Origin: Adiantum capillus-veneris
Lineage: Eukaryota > Streptophyta > Polypodiopsida > Polypodiales > Pteridaceae
Direction of reading: 5' to 3'
Assembly (NCBI GenBank): GCA_014529385.2
Contig: CM043953.1
Location: forward strand, 112,936,549-113,000,548
Length of the DNA: 64,000 nt
Part shown: one piece after another, positions 1 to 11,943 of the stretch
Numbering within the stretch: the first letter of the stretch is position 1
Layout: each line of letters starts with the position of its first letter
The notes under the pieces: generated by a model
What the model was told of the DNA's origin: nothing
Seen by the model: only the letters and a program-made list of their open reading frames with translations
The model's database searches: none
Position numbers and translations under genes: made by a program

Positions 1-6
1 CATCTC

Positions 7-49
<43 letters not shown>

Positions 50-578
50 GGGAAGAAGGGTGGGGAGGTAGAGGCATTATTTGGTATGTCCAAGAACAAC
101 ATGTTTCTACCTGGAATATGATCATCTTCAATGGACTACAAAATAAGAGAGAGAACACACACACACACACACACACATATATGCCACACTTAGAGTTGTG
201 AGTTGAGAGAATTTATATTAACTCAAAGAGAATAAAATTATCCTCAAGGACTTTATGTGCCTTATAGGGACTAGAGTTCCAATAGAGGCTTATGCACAAA
301 TACAGAGGATACAAAACCAGCGGTGATAAGTCTTCTCTTCTTTCCACTTGCATTCTAATGTTGGGCTCTCTTGATGCTCTGTCATGCTTAACATTTGGTC
401 CACCATCTTGGGGAGGTCACCTAATAAAAATGTAACCTATCACGTGAGTTCAACAAAAGGGTATTTAAAGTTCTTGAAACTTACAAAAATATATATACAG
501 AAGGGCATTATTTTTTCAAATTTTGAAAAAAACTTACAGATTTTAAAAGAAAAGGGTACATTATATTCTTAACAAAAT
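1..578. other. Non-coding stretch with two microsatellites
   Basis: I see no gene-like reading frame. The stretch holds a (GA)n tract at 8-47 and an (AC)n tract at about 155-176, followed by AT-rich sequence. Confidence 0.6.
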
Positions 579-1606
579 TCACAGATAAAGGGTTTTACAA
601 ACATGTCTTGAACGCACGTGATATGGTAGTTTTACACATAGTGAACCCCTCGAGTCCACCATATCAGCATATATAACTGATTGTTTGAACTCTAGATGTA
701 GGTACAAATGATTCATATCATGAGTGGAGGCTACATACTCGAGTCTTTTACCACACTTGAGGTCAATACATAACATCCTATGATCCGATTCCAAATTCCA
801 TTCACCAAGTGTAAAGCTTTGTATGCATTCTACAGTGGCTTCCGAAAACAACATATAGTCAATCACACTATCATCATTGTGATTTCTACATGTAAAGTCA
901 TTGGTGCTCCATAAAGATAAACCATTTGCAATGAGCATTCCAGTACTATTGCACATATGTAGAAATGGCTTTCCATAGTGATCCACTTCTTTTGCATCAT
1001 TAGAATTTCGATTATACATGTATGAGTCATCCATTCTTCTTGAAACATGCGGCATGTCGACTTGTTGTGTGTCATGTTGTAACGTATTTGTGCGAGCATT
1101 CATGTCTCCAAAGACAATGACTTCACCCTGGTCCTTGTAAAATGAGAAATGTCTTCCTCTAGTTCAAGAAAGGGTTGATGTCTGTCCATATCCAAGTGAG
1201 CATAGAAGTTGGAGTCATAGTAGTGAGGAATGTAGTAACTAGCCACAAACATGAGTTGACCATTTGGTGGACTCCATAAGTAGCGTCTATACTTATTTTC
1301 TTTGACCATGGGAACATCTTTCAAACCCTTTTTTATCATATATGCTACACCTCCTAGGCCTCTATGTTGCTTTGCCTTTTTGGCCCACATCAAAGAATGC
1401 ACATTGTATTTGTCAAATCCAAGCATTTGTTGCGCATCATGCTCCCTTGTTTCGACAAGAAGTATCACATCGGAGTCATTGTTAAAATCATCAATGCCAA
1501 TTCCCGCATTCCATGGATACCCGTTACAACTCCAAAAGCATATTCGCAAGCGTGAGTTGGTCTCATAGGTCATGTGTCCCTATTTTTGGGTGGACTTGAA
1601 TCCTCC
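579..1606 (-). pseudogene. Endonuclease/exonuclease/phosphatase-domain relic, frameshifted
   Basis: Two overlapping minus-strand frames (1573-1100, then 1103-579) together give the ordered motifs of the APE-like endonuclease fold. These are an N-terminal CNG strand, a Glu in LVETREH, a YYIPHYYD segment, the metal-binding FGDMNAR motif, an SVIDYML strand and a terminal SDHRML His motif. Such domains nick DNA at the start of LINE ORF2 proteins and also occur in free-standing plant proteins. The frame shifts near 1105-1150, just before the GDMN motif, so no single frame spans the domain. The frame stays open upstream of 1573. No reverse transcriptase follows in the 578 bases downstream, so this is either a truncated LINE or a stand-alone domain. 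I favour a LINE relic but cannot prove it. Confidence 0.6.
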
Positions 1607-2566
1607 TCAAGTGACTTTTCTTCTTGAGATGACGCCTTAACCTTCTAGCTTCTTTCCTCATATTCTTTGCGACATGCATTTTGTTGCATAAGAGTGCGAT
1701 TCTCATATACATTACAACCTGTTCCTTTTGTTGCATAAGAGAGAATGAGAAAGAGAGAGAAAATTTTTAATGGTGGTTGTCCAGGCTTAGACCTGATGTG
1801 TACGAACACTGAGATCCAGAGAGCCTTTTTCACAAGTGACTGTCCAGGTTCAGGTGGTGTGTGTGTGTGTGTGTGTGACCATCCATAGTCATCATGCGGC
1901 CAAGTGGATATGGTTAGCCGTAGGGGGGTGGGAAAATCATGCGAGCTGCGGGGATCAACTGTCACAATGTCATAGCAGGTTGTGGGGGCACCAACTATGG
2001 TGTGGTGAACGAGGGTAGGCCAATGATTGAGTAGCCACGAGTCGAGGTGGATGAACTAGACAAAGAGGAGAGAGGAAAACAAAGAACAAGAAAGAGGGAG
2101 AGGGAGAGAGAGAGAGAGAGAGAGATGGGAGGGACCAGGGTTCAAGAAAAATCCTTTTCAAGAACATACAAAATTCCCTTTAGGATAGAAAATTTGCAAA
2201 ATAACTAGCATTTTTAGCAGTTTATGATATTTTTACGCGGGAAAAATGTATCTCAGCTTAATATTGTGATGTTTTCAATTTCATAAATGCCAGTTGAGAG
2301 CTAGGAGAAAAGGAGAAATTCTGCTCCAAAATACCCAAAAAAATGCAAAACCAAAAAAAACATAATTTTTTAGAATTTCCTCTTGGCAAGTTCAAGGAAA
2401 GGAATTTTGTATGTTTTGGAAAATGATCTTTCCACAAACACTGCTTATCTCCCTCCATTCAATCGATTGTTTTGATTTATCAACTAGCTTAAGGCTAAGG
2501 TGAGGCACACTCTTCCCAAACACTAGGAGGGACAGAAAGAAAAGAGAGAGAAATCATAAGAGAGGA

Positions 2567-2622
<56 letters not shown>

Positions 2623-2829
2623 CACTAACCTACAAAGCAATTTTTTGATGAGTGGAGGGTTGAGAGATAAAAAAAATTTGGGAGACGAGCCTCGAGATGC
2701 TTGGATAAGCTATGTGTTAGAAGAGCGATAAAGAGACAGAATAAGTAAGACAAGTACATGGACGTACATAGTCTTGATCATGCAACAAAACATATAAGGG
2801 CTCAAAACCTTGATCATGGAGTAATATAG
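1607..2829. other. Non-coding stretch
   Basis: No coding signal was recognised. There is a (GT)n run at about 1857-1877, a short (GA)n at 2105-2125 and a 50-bp (GA)n at 2571-2620. Confidence 0.5.
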
Positions 2830-3394
<565 letters not shown>

Positions 3395-3416
3395 CATGGC
3401 TGTTCAATGAACTAAC

Positions 3417-3738
3417 TGTTGAGATGTCGAGCTCTACACCTTGAGCTGGCATCCACTACGGGTCTTGGCCGCTTACGGCATTTACTCACTGGCGCGTTAG
3501 GTGACTGACACGGAGGATCTCTGCCAGTGATTCTACAGCTGGAATACACTTATAGTGCCAGCCTAGTACGCTTCTAGCGAGTTCACACTTAGTGACCGCA
3601 TGTACATATGTGCTACTTTTCAGCTTTAGCACTTAGTCATTTTGTACTCTCTTTTCTGTGAAGAAGAAGAAGAAGCTTTCCATCTCTGTGTGCTTTGTGC
3701 TTGTCTTGTGTAGCTCTCTTGCATCCTCATTCTTTACA
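3417..3738 (+). repeat. Copia 5' LTR
   Basis: 322 bp, TG...CA. It is colinear with 8271-8592 without gaps, with about five substitutions (four of them transitions). No clear TATA box was seen. It contains a short GAA-repeat run near 3661-3675. Confidence 0.95.
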
Positions 3739-3750
3739 TGGTATCAGAGC
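3739..3750 (+). promoter_or_regulatory. Primer binding site, initiator-Met tRNA
   Basis: TGGTATCAGAGC follows the LTR end with no spacer. It is the classic plant copia primer site complementary to the 3' end of initiator-Met tRNA. Confidence 0.95.
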
Positions 3751-3948
3751 CTGGTGCAGGCAAGAGAGGCTAAGAGAGCAAGAGCATCACAATCGTGTAC
3801 AGAGATTTACAGTACAAGTACAGTGGTTGTGAAACGCTTGATTGTGGACACTCGTTGAGTGTAGAAAGCGTTACAGGAACCACGATAGCAGGTTCAGTAG
3901 ATTTGCAGGTTTTTGCAGATTGCAGCTATTTTGTCTTGGTGCTTCAAG

Positions 3949-6900
3949 ATGTCTGACGGTTTCAGTCAGATTGTTACTGAGAAGCTTGAGAAAAATAACT
4001 ACCCTGCATGGAAGTTCAGAATAACAAATTTCCTAAAAGGAAAAGGTTATTGGGACTATGTAGAAGGAGACAATGAAAAGGAACCAGAGATTCCCGAGGC
4101 AAATGCTACAGCAGAACAAAGGAAAGCTTTGAGGGACTGGCAACAAGGCCAGAGCAAAGTGATGTATTGGCTGTCTATGAGCATCACAGATGGCATGATG
4201 GGCTATCTACAGGATGCTGAAACCCCCGCCATTGCATGGAGAAACTTAGGCAGAGTGTTCGAGGTGAACACCAAGGCCAGGAAGCTTCAACTAAAGTCGG
4301 AGCTAAATCAGGTTAAGAGGAACAACCTCTCAATCAATGATTATGCCTTGAAGATCAAGAGTATCATTGAGGCTCTTGGATCTATTAAAGTCTCAGTGGA
4401 AGACGATGACATTGTCCGTGCATGCTTGGATGGTCTAGGAGATGAGTATGTACATTTTAGGTCTTCCATGAATACAAGAGACGACATCCCCGTGTTCCAA
4501 GATTTGATTTCTATGCTTATTCTTGAGGAGAAGAACCTTGACACATCTTCTTCTCATGGCAGAAATAATTCTGAACAGGCCTTCTATTCTAACTCCAACA
4601 GAGGTAGAGGTAGAGGTCGTGGTCGAGGCCCAAGGGGTTGCAGGGGCCAATTTCTGGAAGGTCAATCAAATCAAAACAATACAGGTGGCAAGGGAAACCA
4701 GTCTCAAGGCAGGGGGAGTCAAAGAGGTCGTGGTGCAGGATCAAGTAGGCAGCAACATACTCCAGATAGTAGAGAATGTTGGACTTGTGGTGAAAGAGGT
4801 CACATGTCACGTGACTGTCCAAAGGGAAAAGCAAGTAGAAAGAGAGAACAGGGCAACTATGCATCTACTAGCAGAGATGCAGATGACAGCAAAAACGAGC
4901 GCATGTTTGTTATGCAACATGTAATGAATACAATGACTGCAGAGAATTCCACCCAAGATGATGTTTGGTATGTGGATTCAGGTGCCTCTAATCACATGAC
5001 GTCTCGTGGAGAGTGGTTTAGAGATATGCGCAAACTAGATGTGTCAGGCTATGTGCAGACAGGAGATGATACAGCTCACCCCATTGCTCATGTAGGGGAC
5101 ATACCTCTAAATACGAAGAGTGGGAAATCAAAGTACTTAGCAGATGTACTTCATGTCCCAAACATTACAAAGAATCTTGTTTCTGTTGGACAAATGGTTG
5201 AGCAGGGTTTGCAGGTTCGCTTCAATCCAAATGGCTGTTATGTAGAAGATTTCCAGAATGGTTGTAAGCTGATCACAGAGGGCAAATGTGTGGGCAGAAT
5301 GTTTACGCTGAATGTAGACATGCCTGAGGTAAAAGCTGCATTATTTGCACAGGGCACAGGTGTTGTGGCTGATGTTGACATTTGGCACAAACGCATTGGC
5401 GATGTCAATGAGCAGAGATTGCGCAGCATGCAATCAAAACAGATTGTAAAAGGTTTGCCCAAATTCAAGATGGATGGTATGCATAAAGTGTGTGCAGCAT
5501 GCCAGTTTGGAAAACAGTCAAAGGGCTCATTTCCACATGAGCGCAATGTATGTAAAAGGCCACTTGAGGTGGTGCACACAGATGTTTGGGGTCCAACCGA
5601 TACTGCAAGTATACATGGTTGCAGGTATTATGTCTCTTTCATTGATGACCATACAAGGAAAGTATGGGTCTACTTCATGCGTAACAAAAGTGAAGTGTTT
5701 GGTCACTTTCAAGACTTCAAAGTCATGATTGAGAAGGAGACAGATATGCAAATCAAGACATTGAGGTCAGATGGAGGGGGAGAGTACTTCTCCAATGATT
5801 TTTCAGATTTTCTGCGAATGCATGGTATACACAGGCAGTTTACATGCAGATATACTCCACAGCAGAATGGGGTCGCAGAAAGGAAAAACAGGCACATTGC
5901 AGAGGTTGCACGTGCATTGATGAATGAGAAGAACATGCCTCATCATTTCTGGGCTGAAGCTGTAAATACAGCTGTGTACATTATGAACAGGACACCTACA
6001 GCTGCGGTGCATGATGTAACACATGAGGAAACGTTTACAGGTACAAAGCCTGATTTGGCACACTTGAAAGTGTTTGGCTGCATAGCTTACGTGCATGTAC
6101 CAGATGAGTTGCGTAGGAAATTGGATCCTAAAGCAGAGAAATGTATTCTTGTGAGATATTCCCTTGAACAAAAGGGGTACAGGTGCTACAATCCTACTAC
6201 ACGAGAATTACGAGTGAGCAGAGATGTAGTCTTTGATGAGATGAGCAGCTGGTACAGTAATGCACATGGCACTATTGGGGCTGATGTAAAAGATGATGTG
6301 GTTGTACAAAATGTGAGGCCACAGTCACAGGTTTTGAGTGGACCACAAGAGTCCTCTTCTCGTGGCTCTGTTGAGAAACCATGGAATGGTAGACTACGTA
6401 CGCAGGTTACTCCACCAACAGGTACAGGGAATGTATCACGAAAAGGAAAGGAAAAGGTTGATGAACCTCCCTTTATGGTTGATGCATCATCAGGTTTTTC
6501 ACATGTAGACATGGATTCAGATGGTTCTGAACAAAGTCTTGATGAGGAATTTGGAATTCCGGCTGTCAGGACACCTGGTGTAAGGAAAGTACAAGAAGAT
6601 GCTAGAGGGCAAAGGAGTGACCCAGGACCGCGCAGATCTAATAGAGTCAGAAATCCAGTTCAGAAATTGACTTATGATGGGTATCTAGCGCATCACCAAG
6701 CCTACATGGCTAAGGTGATACAAGATGTGGAGCCCACATGTTTTGAGGATGCAGTTGGAAATGTGCATTGGGATGATGCAATGAATGAAGAGATGGCTGC
6801 ATTGGAAGCAAATGACACATGGGAGTTGGTGCCATTGCCAAGTGGCAAGAAAGCTATTGGCTGTAAATGGGTGTATAAAACCAAGCATAAGGCTGATGGT

Positions 6901-8298
6901 AACATTGAGCGTCACAAGGCAAGGCTGGTCGCAAAGGGTTATGCACAGACGTATGGCATAGACTATGAGGAGACCTTTGCTCCAGTGGCAAAGATGACGA
7001 TAGTGAGAGCTGTCATAGCAGTGGCTGCATCTAGAGGATGGATTATGCATCAAATGGATGTAAAGAATGCCTTCTTGAATGGTGAGTTGCAAGAGGAAGT
7101 GTATATGGATCAGCCACCTGGTTATGTCGATCCAGGTTACCCAGATTATGTATGCAGACTTCTCAAAGCTTTGTATGGTTTGAAGCAGGGCTCTAGAGCA
7201 TGGTATGACAGGATTGCCAAGTATCTTGTCAGTATTGGTTTTAGGAGAGCTCATGCTGATCATTCACTCTATGTACGTGAGAGTGATGTGGGGATTGTGG
7301 TCATTACCATATATGTAGATGACCTTATTATTGTTGGTGACAATGCTATGGAGATTGACCATGTGAAGGGTCTTCTCAAACAGGAGTTTGAAATGAAAGA
7401 TTTAGGCGAGTTGCGCTACTTTCTTGGCATTGAAGTGATGAAGACTCCAGAGGGTGTATGGCTATCACAGAGACAGTATGCTTTGGACATGTTGTCAAAG
7501 TATGGTATGGCTGATTGTAAGCCAATTTCTATTCCCTTGGATGTGAATGCAAAGCTGAGTGCAGAGAAGGGTGATGTTGTTGAGGATGTCAACATGTACA
7601 GGAAGATTGTTGGTAGTCTAATCTACTTGACTATCACGAGGCCAGACTTGAGCTACACATTAGGCTTGGAGAGTCAGTTCATGCAACTTCCGAGGAAGCC
7701 ACATTTGGATGGAGTACGACGCACACTTAGGTATGTGCAAGGTACTCTTGACTACGCATTGTTCTATGCAGCAGATGCACCATTAGCATTGTATGGGTAT
7801 ACAGATGCAGATTGGGCAGGTAGCATTGTTGATAGGAGATCTACGAGTGGCTTCATGTTCTCTTTTGGGAGTGTTGCTGTTACTTGGAGCAGCAAAAAGC
7901 AGCCTACGGTTGCTTTATCGAGCACAGAGGCCGAGTACAGAGGTGCAGCAGTTGCGGCGTGCGAGGTAGCTTGGCTACGCACATTACTTGAGGACTTGGG
8001 AGTGCAGGTGGACCAGCAGATTTTCATCCATTGTGACAACCTCAGCAGCATGCAGTTGGCTAGGAACCCAGTGTTCCATGCCAGGACCAAACACATAGAG
8101 GTCCATTACCACTACGTTCGAGAGCGAGTGTTGGCGGGCGACATCGACTTGGTCTACGTCAGCATAGAGGAGCAGATAGCGGATATCTTTACCAAGGCCC
8201 TCGGAGCCGAGAAGCTTCGACATTTCCGGACTATGCTTGGACTCTGCGACATGCAGAGCTCGAGGGGGAGTGTTGAGATGTCGAGCTCTACACCTTGA
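3949..8298 (+). CDS. Copia gag-pol polyprotein
   Basis: Single polyprotein of about 1450 residues that is cleaved to build the particle and copy the element. The frame is open from 3913; I prefer the ATG at 3949 (MSDGF...) because gag homology starts there. Numbering from 3913, the order is: gag core; CCHC knuckle CWTCGERGHMSRDC near 288-301; protease VDSGASNH near 354; integrase zinc region with WHKR near 494; integrase core with SDGGGEY and PQQNGVAERKN; reverse transcriptase with the YVDD box at 1134-1137; and RNase H with TDADWAG, SSTEAEY and the TKHIEVHYH tail. All catalytic motifs are present and there is no stop or frameshift. The stop codon lies 26-28 bp inside the 3' LTR, so the last nine codons are supplied by LTR sequence. 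Confidence 0.96.
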   Translation: MSDGFSQIVTEKLEKNNYPAWKFRITNFLKGKGYWDYVEGDNEKEPEIPEANATAEQRKALRDWQQGQSKVMYWLSMSITDGMMGYLQDAETPAIAWRNLGRVFEVNTKARKLQLKSELNQVKRNNLSINDYALKIKSIIEALGSIKVSVEDDDIVRACLDGLGDEYVHFRSSMNTRDDIPVFQDLISMLILEEKNLDTSSSHGRNNSEQAFYSNSNRGRGRGRGRGPRGCRGQFLEGQSNQNNTGGKGNQSQGRGSQRGRGAGSSRQQHTPDSRECWTCGERGHMSRDCPKGKASRKREQGNYASTSRDADDSKNERMFVMQHVMNTMTAENSTQDDVWYVDSGASNHMTSRGEWFRDMRKLDVSGYVQTGDDTAHPIAHVGDIPLNTKSGKSKYLADVLHVPNITKNLVSVGQMVEQGLQVRFNPNGCYVEDFQNGCKLITEGKCVGRMFTLNVDMPEVKAALFAQGTGVVADVDIWHKRIGDVNEQRLRSMQSKQIVKGLPKFKMDGMHKVCAACQFGKQSKGSFPHERNVCKRPLEVVHTDVWGPTDTASIHGCRYYVSFIDDHTRKVWVYFMRNKSEVFGHFQDFKVMIEKETDMQIKTLRSDGGGEYFSNDFSDFLRMHGIHRQFTCRYTPQQNGVAERKNRHIAEVARALMNEKNMPHHFWAEAVNTAVYIMNRTPTAAVHDVTHEETFTGTKPDLAHLKVFGCIAYVHVPDELRRKLDPKAEKCILVRYSLEQKGYRCYNPTTRELRVSRDVVFDEMSSWYSNAHGTIGADVKDDVVVQNVRPQSQVLSGPQESSSRGSVEKPWNGRLRTQVTPPTGTGNVSRKGKEKVDEPPFMVDASSGFSHVDMDSDGSEQSLDEEFGIPAVRTPGVRKVQEDARGQRSDPGPRRSNRVRNPVQKLTYDGYLAHHQAYMAKVIQDVEPTCFEDAVGNVHWDDAMNEEMAALEANDTWELVPLPSGKKAIGCKWVYKTKHKADGNIERHKARLVAKGYAQTYGIDYEETFAPVAKMTIVRAVIAVAASRGWIMHQMDVKNAFLNGELQEEVYMDQPPGYVDPGYPDYVCRLLKALYGLKQGSRAWYDRIAKYLVSIGFRRAHADHSLYVRESDVGIVVITIYVDDLIIVGDNAMEIDHVKGLLKQEFEMKDLGELRYFLGIEVMKTPEGVWLSQRQYALDMLSKYGMADCKPISIPLDVNAKLSAEKGDVVEDVNMYRKIVGSLIYLTITRPDLSYTLGLESQFMQLPRKPHLDGVRRTLRYVQGTLDYALFYAADAPLALYGYTDADWAGSIVDRRSTSGFMFSFGSVAVTWSSKKQPTVALSSTEAEYRGAAVAACEVAWLRTLLEDLGVQVDQQIFIHCDNLSSMQLARNPVFHARTKHIEVHYHYVRERVLAGDIDLVYVSIEEQIADIFTKALGAEKLRHFRTMLGLCDMQSSRGSVEMSSSTP
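8255..8270 (+). promoter_or_regulatory. Copia polypurine tract
   Basis: A purine-rich run ending CGAGGGGGAG directly precedes the 3' LTR. It is the expected primer for plus-strand synthesis. It is also translated, as part of the polyprotein. Confidence 0.9.
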
Positions 8299-8592
8299 GC
8301 TGGCATCCACTACGGGTCTTGGCCACTTACGGCATTTACTCACTGGCGCGTTAGGTGACCGACACGGAGGATCTCTGCCAGTGATTCTACAGCTAGACTA
8401 CACTTATAGTGCCAGCCTAGTACGCTTCTAGCGAGTTCACACTTAGTGACCGCATGTACATATGTGCTACTTTTCAGCTTTAGCACTTAGTCATTTTGCA
8501 CTCTCTTTTCTGTGAAGAAGAAGAAGAAGCTTTCCATCTCTGTGTGCTTTGTGCTTGTCTTGTGTAGCTCTCTTGCATCCTCATTCTTTACA
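8271..8592 (+). repeat. Copia 3' LTR
   Basis: 322-bp partner of 3417-3738, followed by the target duplication CTAAC. The polyprotein stop lies inside it at 8296-8298. Confidence 0.95.
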
Positions 8593-8604
8593 CTAACGTG
8601 CACA

Positions 8605-9128
8605 ACTAAGGGGAGGATAAAGGGAGGAGGAAGAAGCAGTGATAGTAGTGAACAATAGTGTTCGGGAAAAATCATTTTCACAACCATACACAACTATTTT
8701 TTATGGATTTTCCAAGAATAACTATTGAAAAATAGATCAAACTTTTACTATTTTGATAGGCAGGCACCTAGGTGGCCACTAGGTAGCATAGAAAGGGGAG
8801 ATGAAGAGAGGAGGCAAAAGGCAAGGTGTTGAGTAGTGAGTAGTAGTGTTCGGGAAAAATCATTTTCACAACCATACACAACTCCATTTTATGGATTTTC
8901 CAAGAGGAAGTATTGAAAAATAGAGCAAAATATTACTATTTTTAAAACTATTCTTCACATCTACGGAGGTTTTTTCCTTTCCTCTTCCTCTTAGAAAGCA
9001 CTTTCAACTTTCACAGTAGCACGATTGTAAGACACATTTTTCTCAATGCTGGTGAGCAGCCTTTGGTAACTAGGCAAAGCCACAAGCTCCGTGCAACGAA
9101 GGGGCTGATTGAGGGATAGTGGGGAAAG
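8605..9128. repeat. Diverged dispersed repeats, copies B and C
   Basis: Copy B (about 8605-8756) and copy C (8758-9128) share 'ttcgggaaaaatcatttt' and 'cacaaccatacacaact'. Copy C aligns with copy A at 2830-3213. A short further match to B ('gggaggataaagggaggagg') recurs near 9228. The family is not identified. Confidence 0.55.
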
Positions 9129-9149
9129 GGGCGGGGGGGGAGGGAGGGG

Positions 9150-9183
<34 letters not shown>
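9121..9183. repeat. Poly-G tract with a 31-base G run
   Basis: A G-rich tract ending in an unbroken G run at 9153-9183. It occupies the place held by (GA)n in the related copy A. Minus-strand poly-Pro frames over it are artefacts. It could fold as a G-quadruplex, or its length could be an assembly artefact. Confidence 0.9.
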
Positions 9184-9184
<1 letters not shown>

Positions 9185-9274
9185 TTGGTTGGGGGTTGTC
9201 CCATGCCCTGGAATGCGCAATAGAGGGGAGGATAAAGGGAGGAGGCAAAAGAAAATGACATGCAAGGGGCTAGG

Positions 9275-10788
9275 TTTTGGGTTTCAAGCCCTCTACCCGT
9301 GGGACAAAACTCTATAGCATGCAAGCAAGGGAAGTTCATTCGAGTTTTTTCATGGCACTTTTTAACTCTACATATATGTAAGGCTTTTTTTAAAAGATAT
9401 ACATTAGTGCTGCTTTTCTTATTGTGTTGAAGTTTGCTTCTCTCCCTCTCTCTCTTGTTCACCTCCTTTTCTACCCTACACACCATCTCCCATGGCTTCT
9501 CCTTGTCTACTTCATCCTCCCTAGCCGCAATCCCAACATCTGGTATCAGAGCCCCAAGTTTGTGGGTGTGTTTCCAAGCATGGCGTTTTGATAGGCCATC
9601 ATTGGAGGAGAGTGTAGACGTCATCAGTAAGCATCTCTCCAAAGGGCATTCTAAAACATTTTTGGCATTTGGGTGTTTGGTGTTTCAAAGTGGAAAGGAG
9701 CTCTTGCACCTAATATATCAAAACGCAGTTGGTGGTAACAGGAATGCATCTCAAACAATGCACTGCTAGCTACCGTGTGAGCAGGCCAAGGCTTTGATGA
9801 TGGGCAAGAACTTCTGGGGTTGCGTATCAAAATGCTTTTGGTCTCACAAAGGGTTGGCGGACACAGCAGAAGAAAGCATCTCAAAATGCTACATGTATCA
9901 AAGGCTTCTTGGTGACTGTATGATTTTTTGAAATGCCAGTTGCTACGAAATTTGTGAAGCATATCAAAACGATGGTGACTTTGCACACAAATCTGCCTAA
10001 AAGTAGTTTGATAAAATCCTAGAGTACTACAATAGACATAGTAAACATTTCAAAACACCCTTAAACGGTTGAAAAACAAAGTTCCCAAGCTTTTCAAAAA
10101 TGTTATTACAAATTGGTAGTATCTGGCCGAGCTTCATGCCATCTAATGCTTGGAAATTCACAAGCTCTCACAGCATATCAAAGTATTGTTACAACATGGA
10201 GGATCTTTTGAAGGTAGTTGATACATCTATCAGGAACGATTCTATTGATTATTAGAATTTGGATATTGATACCAAAGAAGAGCAAAAGCGTGACTCCAAA
10301 ATTGAAGCAGCAAAAAGAAAGCCAGTGATGATTTTTCTTTTCTTTTCAGTAGTTTGCTTCGACCTCAACATAGAGTTCAAACCCTATTTTTCTTGTTCAG
10401 AGTCATAGACTTATAATTTTTTGTCAACAAAATTATCTTTTTCAGTCCAAGCCTTGTTTTAGTATATCAAGCTATCAATTACTACCACGACACAGTTTGT
10501 ACCGATTAAAGACACTACCACACATAAGTGATAAGACCTCCCAAAATTTATATGTTCTTAGCCTATCTGCTTTGTCCTGCTTCTCATGCGATTATTGGGT
10601 ACACCTTAAACCCAAGGTTTGGTAGTCAACCAAGAACTCCCTTTGTTGGTAGCTTAGCAGTAGCACCAAGTTATCGGTGTACCAAAATCCTAGGTTATGA
10701 GAGAACCTTAAACACACGGTTGACGAGTATACCAAAAACTAGAGATATCATGAGAGTGGTGTATCTAATTTGGGCTTGAGGGGGGGGT
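9275..10788 (+). mobile_element. Small non-coding LTR-element remnant (TRIM/LARD-like)
   Basis: A perfect initiator-Met primer site (TGGTATCAGAGC, 9541-9552) lies two bases after a CA-ended segment. A G-rich polypurine tract lies at about 10776-10788. The base run after it (TTGGGTCTCAAGCC) resembles 9277-9290 (TTGGGTTTCAAGCC), suggesting LTR starts near 9275 and 10789. The two LTRs do not align well beyond about 25 bases, and the ~1.2-kb interior has no gag or pol. This is best read as a decayed or non-autonomous element. Confidence 0.42.
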
Positions 10789-11858
10789 TGTTGGGTCTCA
10801 AGCCTCCCTCTACCTATCACCAAATTTCCTTTTTGTTCTACTCAAATGAATTTTCTATTGCTAGAATTGGTCATTCTAGTGAGAGAAAATGAAAATAGTA
10901 GAAGGGCCAATTATGTACAACGGGCAAAGGAATGTGTTTGTGAACTAGAGATTTCCAAAATTTGAATGCATTCTTCACAGGTGCCAACGAAATTTGATAA
11001 GGATTCAATCGAGATCTTACGGGGCAGAGACGGGACATTAGCGAGTCCAAAAGAATCCAAAATGGATCTTGAAAGTCTTCGAAAGAAAAAGGATAACCAA
11101 AAGGTGGGAATGAGAGCCAAGGTGTACACTTACCAATCTAAAGCTATGTGGAGATAAAGGATGTGGTCCACAAGCCTCCCATTCCAAAGATAAAGAGAGA
11201 GGAGTGGCTCTTAAAAATAGAAAATTATTTTTTTAGAACCTAGGGTGAGTAGTTTCGGAATAAACCAAAAAAAAAGTGTTCTCCTAAAAATGCAGCTTAT
11301 AAAAAACAGTGAGATGAACAACTTTGCACTTCAAAGTTTTTTCATTTGAGGACCGCAAGAGAGATTTTTCTACGTTTTTCTACGGGGCTATGCTGGAGAG
11401 AACAGGGAAACTTTTGTCTTTGTGTCTCATGAAGCTCCATGCAATCCTCAACCAAAAGAAGCTCTCTGTGCTCTCAAGGCTCATCATCTTCTCTATCTCT
11501 CTCTCACACACACAAGTCTCTATAGCTATGGTTTCCCAACTTTATACTATTTAACTATGTAGGTTACTACTTCTTAATGCTTACATATCTTCTTTCGCGC
11601 ATATCCTATCACCCACAAGGTGTGTAGGGCCTTGGGAATGAGTTCAACGAGGTGTTTTAGGTGAACATTGTAATCACAGACTATGTAAAATTTTAGAGCT
11701 TTCATATCTTCAATTTGTGTAGACAAAAGTGCAATTAGTCAATTGTATTGATCAGAATCTCTTTTCAAGAAGAAGAATTTATTAATACAAAGTCCTTTTG
11801 AAGGGGGGGTTGGCTCCAAAAAGTTCGGCCCTAAACTGGTGTCAAATTCTTCTTCTTC

Positions 11859-11943
<85 letters not shown>

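Larger units (their letters stand above)
3417..8592 (+). mobile_element. Intact Ty1/copia LTR retrotransposon
   Basis: A 5176-bp element with two 322-bp LTRs that differ at about five positions. It begins TGTTGAGATG and ends TTTACA, and is flanked by the 5-bp target duplication CTAAC (3412-3416 and 8593-8597). It has an initiator-Met tRNA primer site directly after the 5' LTR, a polypurine tract directly before the 3' LTR, and one uninterrupted gag-pol frame. Protease, integrase, reverse transcriptase and RNase H occur in copia order. Intact coding and about 98.4% LTR identity point to a fairly recent insertion that could still be autonomous. The Tork/Tnt1-like lineage is a guess from sequence flavour. 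Confidence 0.96.

Noticed and set aside
3739-3750. tRNA gene fragments at primer sites (also 9541, 12142, 31328)
   Set aside because: Only 12-18 bp complementary to tRNA ends and placed right after LTRs, so they are primer binding sites.
6685-7263. Minus-strand frame of 192 codons opposite the copia reverse transcriptase
   Set aside because: Shadow of the strongly conserved plus-strand gene; no motif of its own.
8991-9265. Poly-Pro frames on the minus strand
   Set aside because: They are translations of the poly-G tract.
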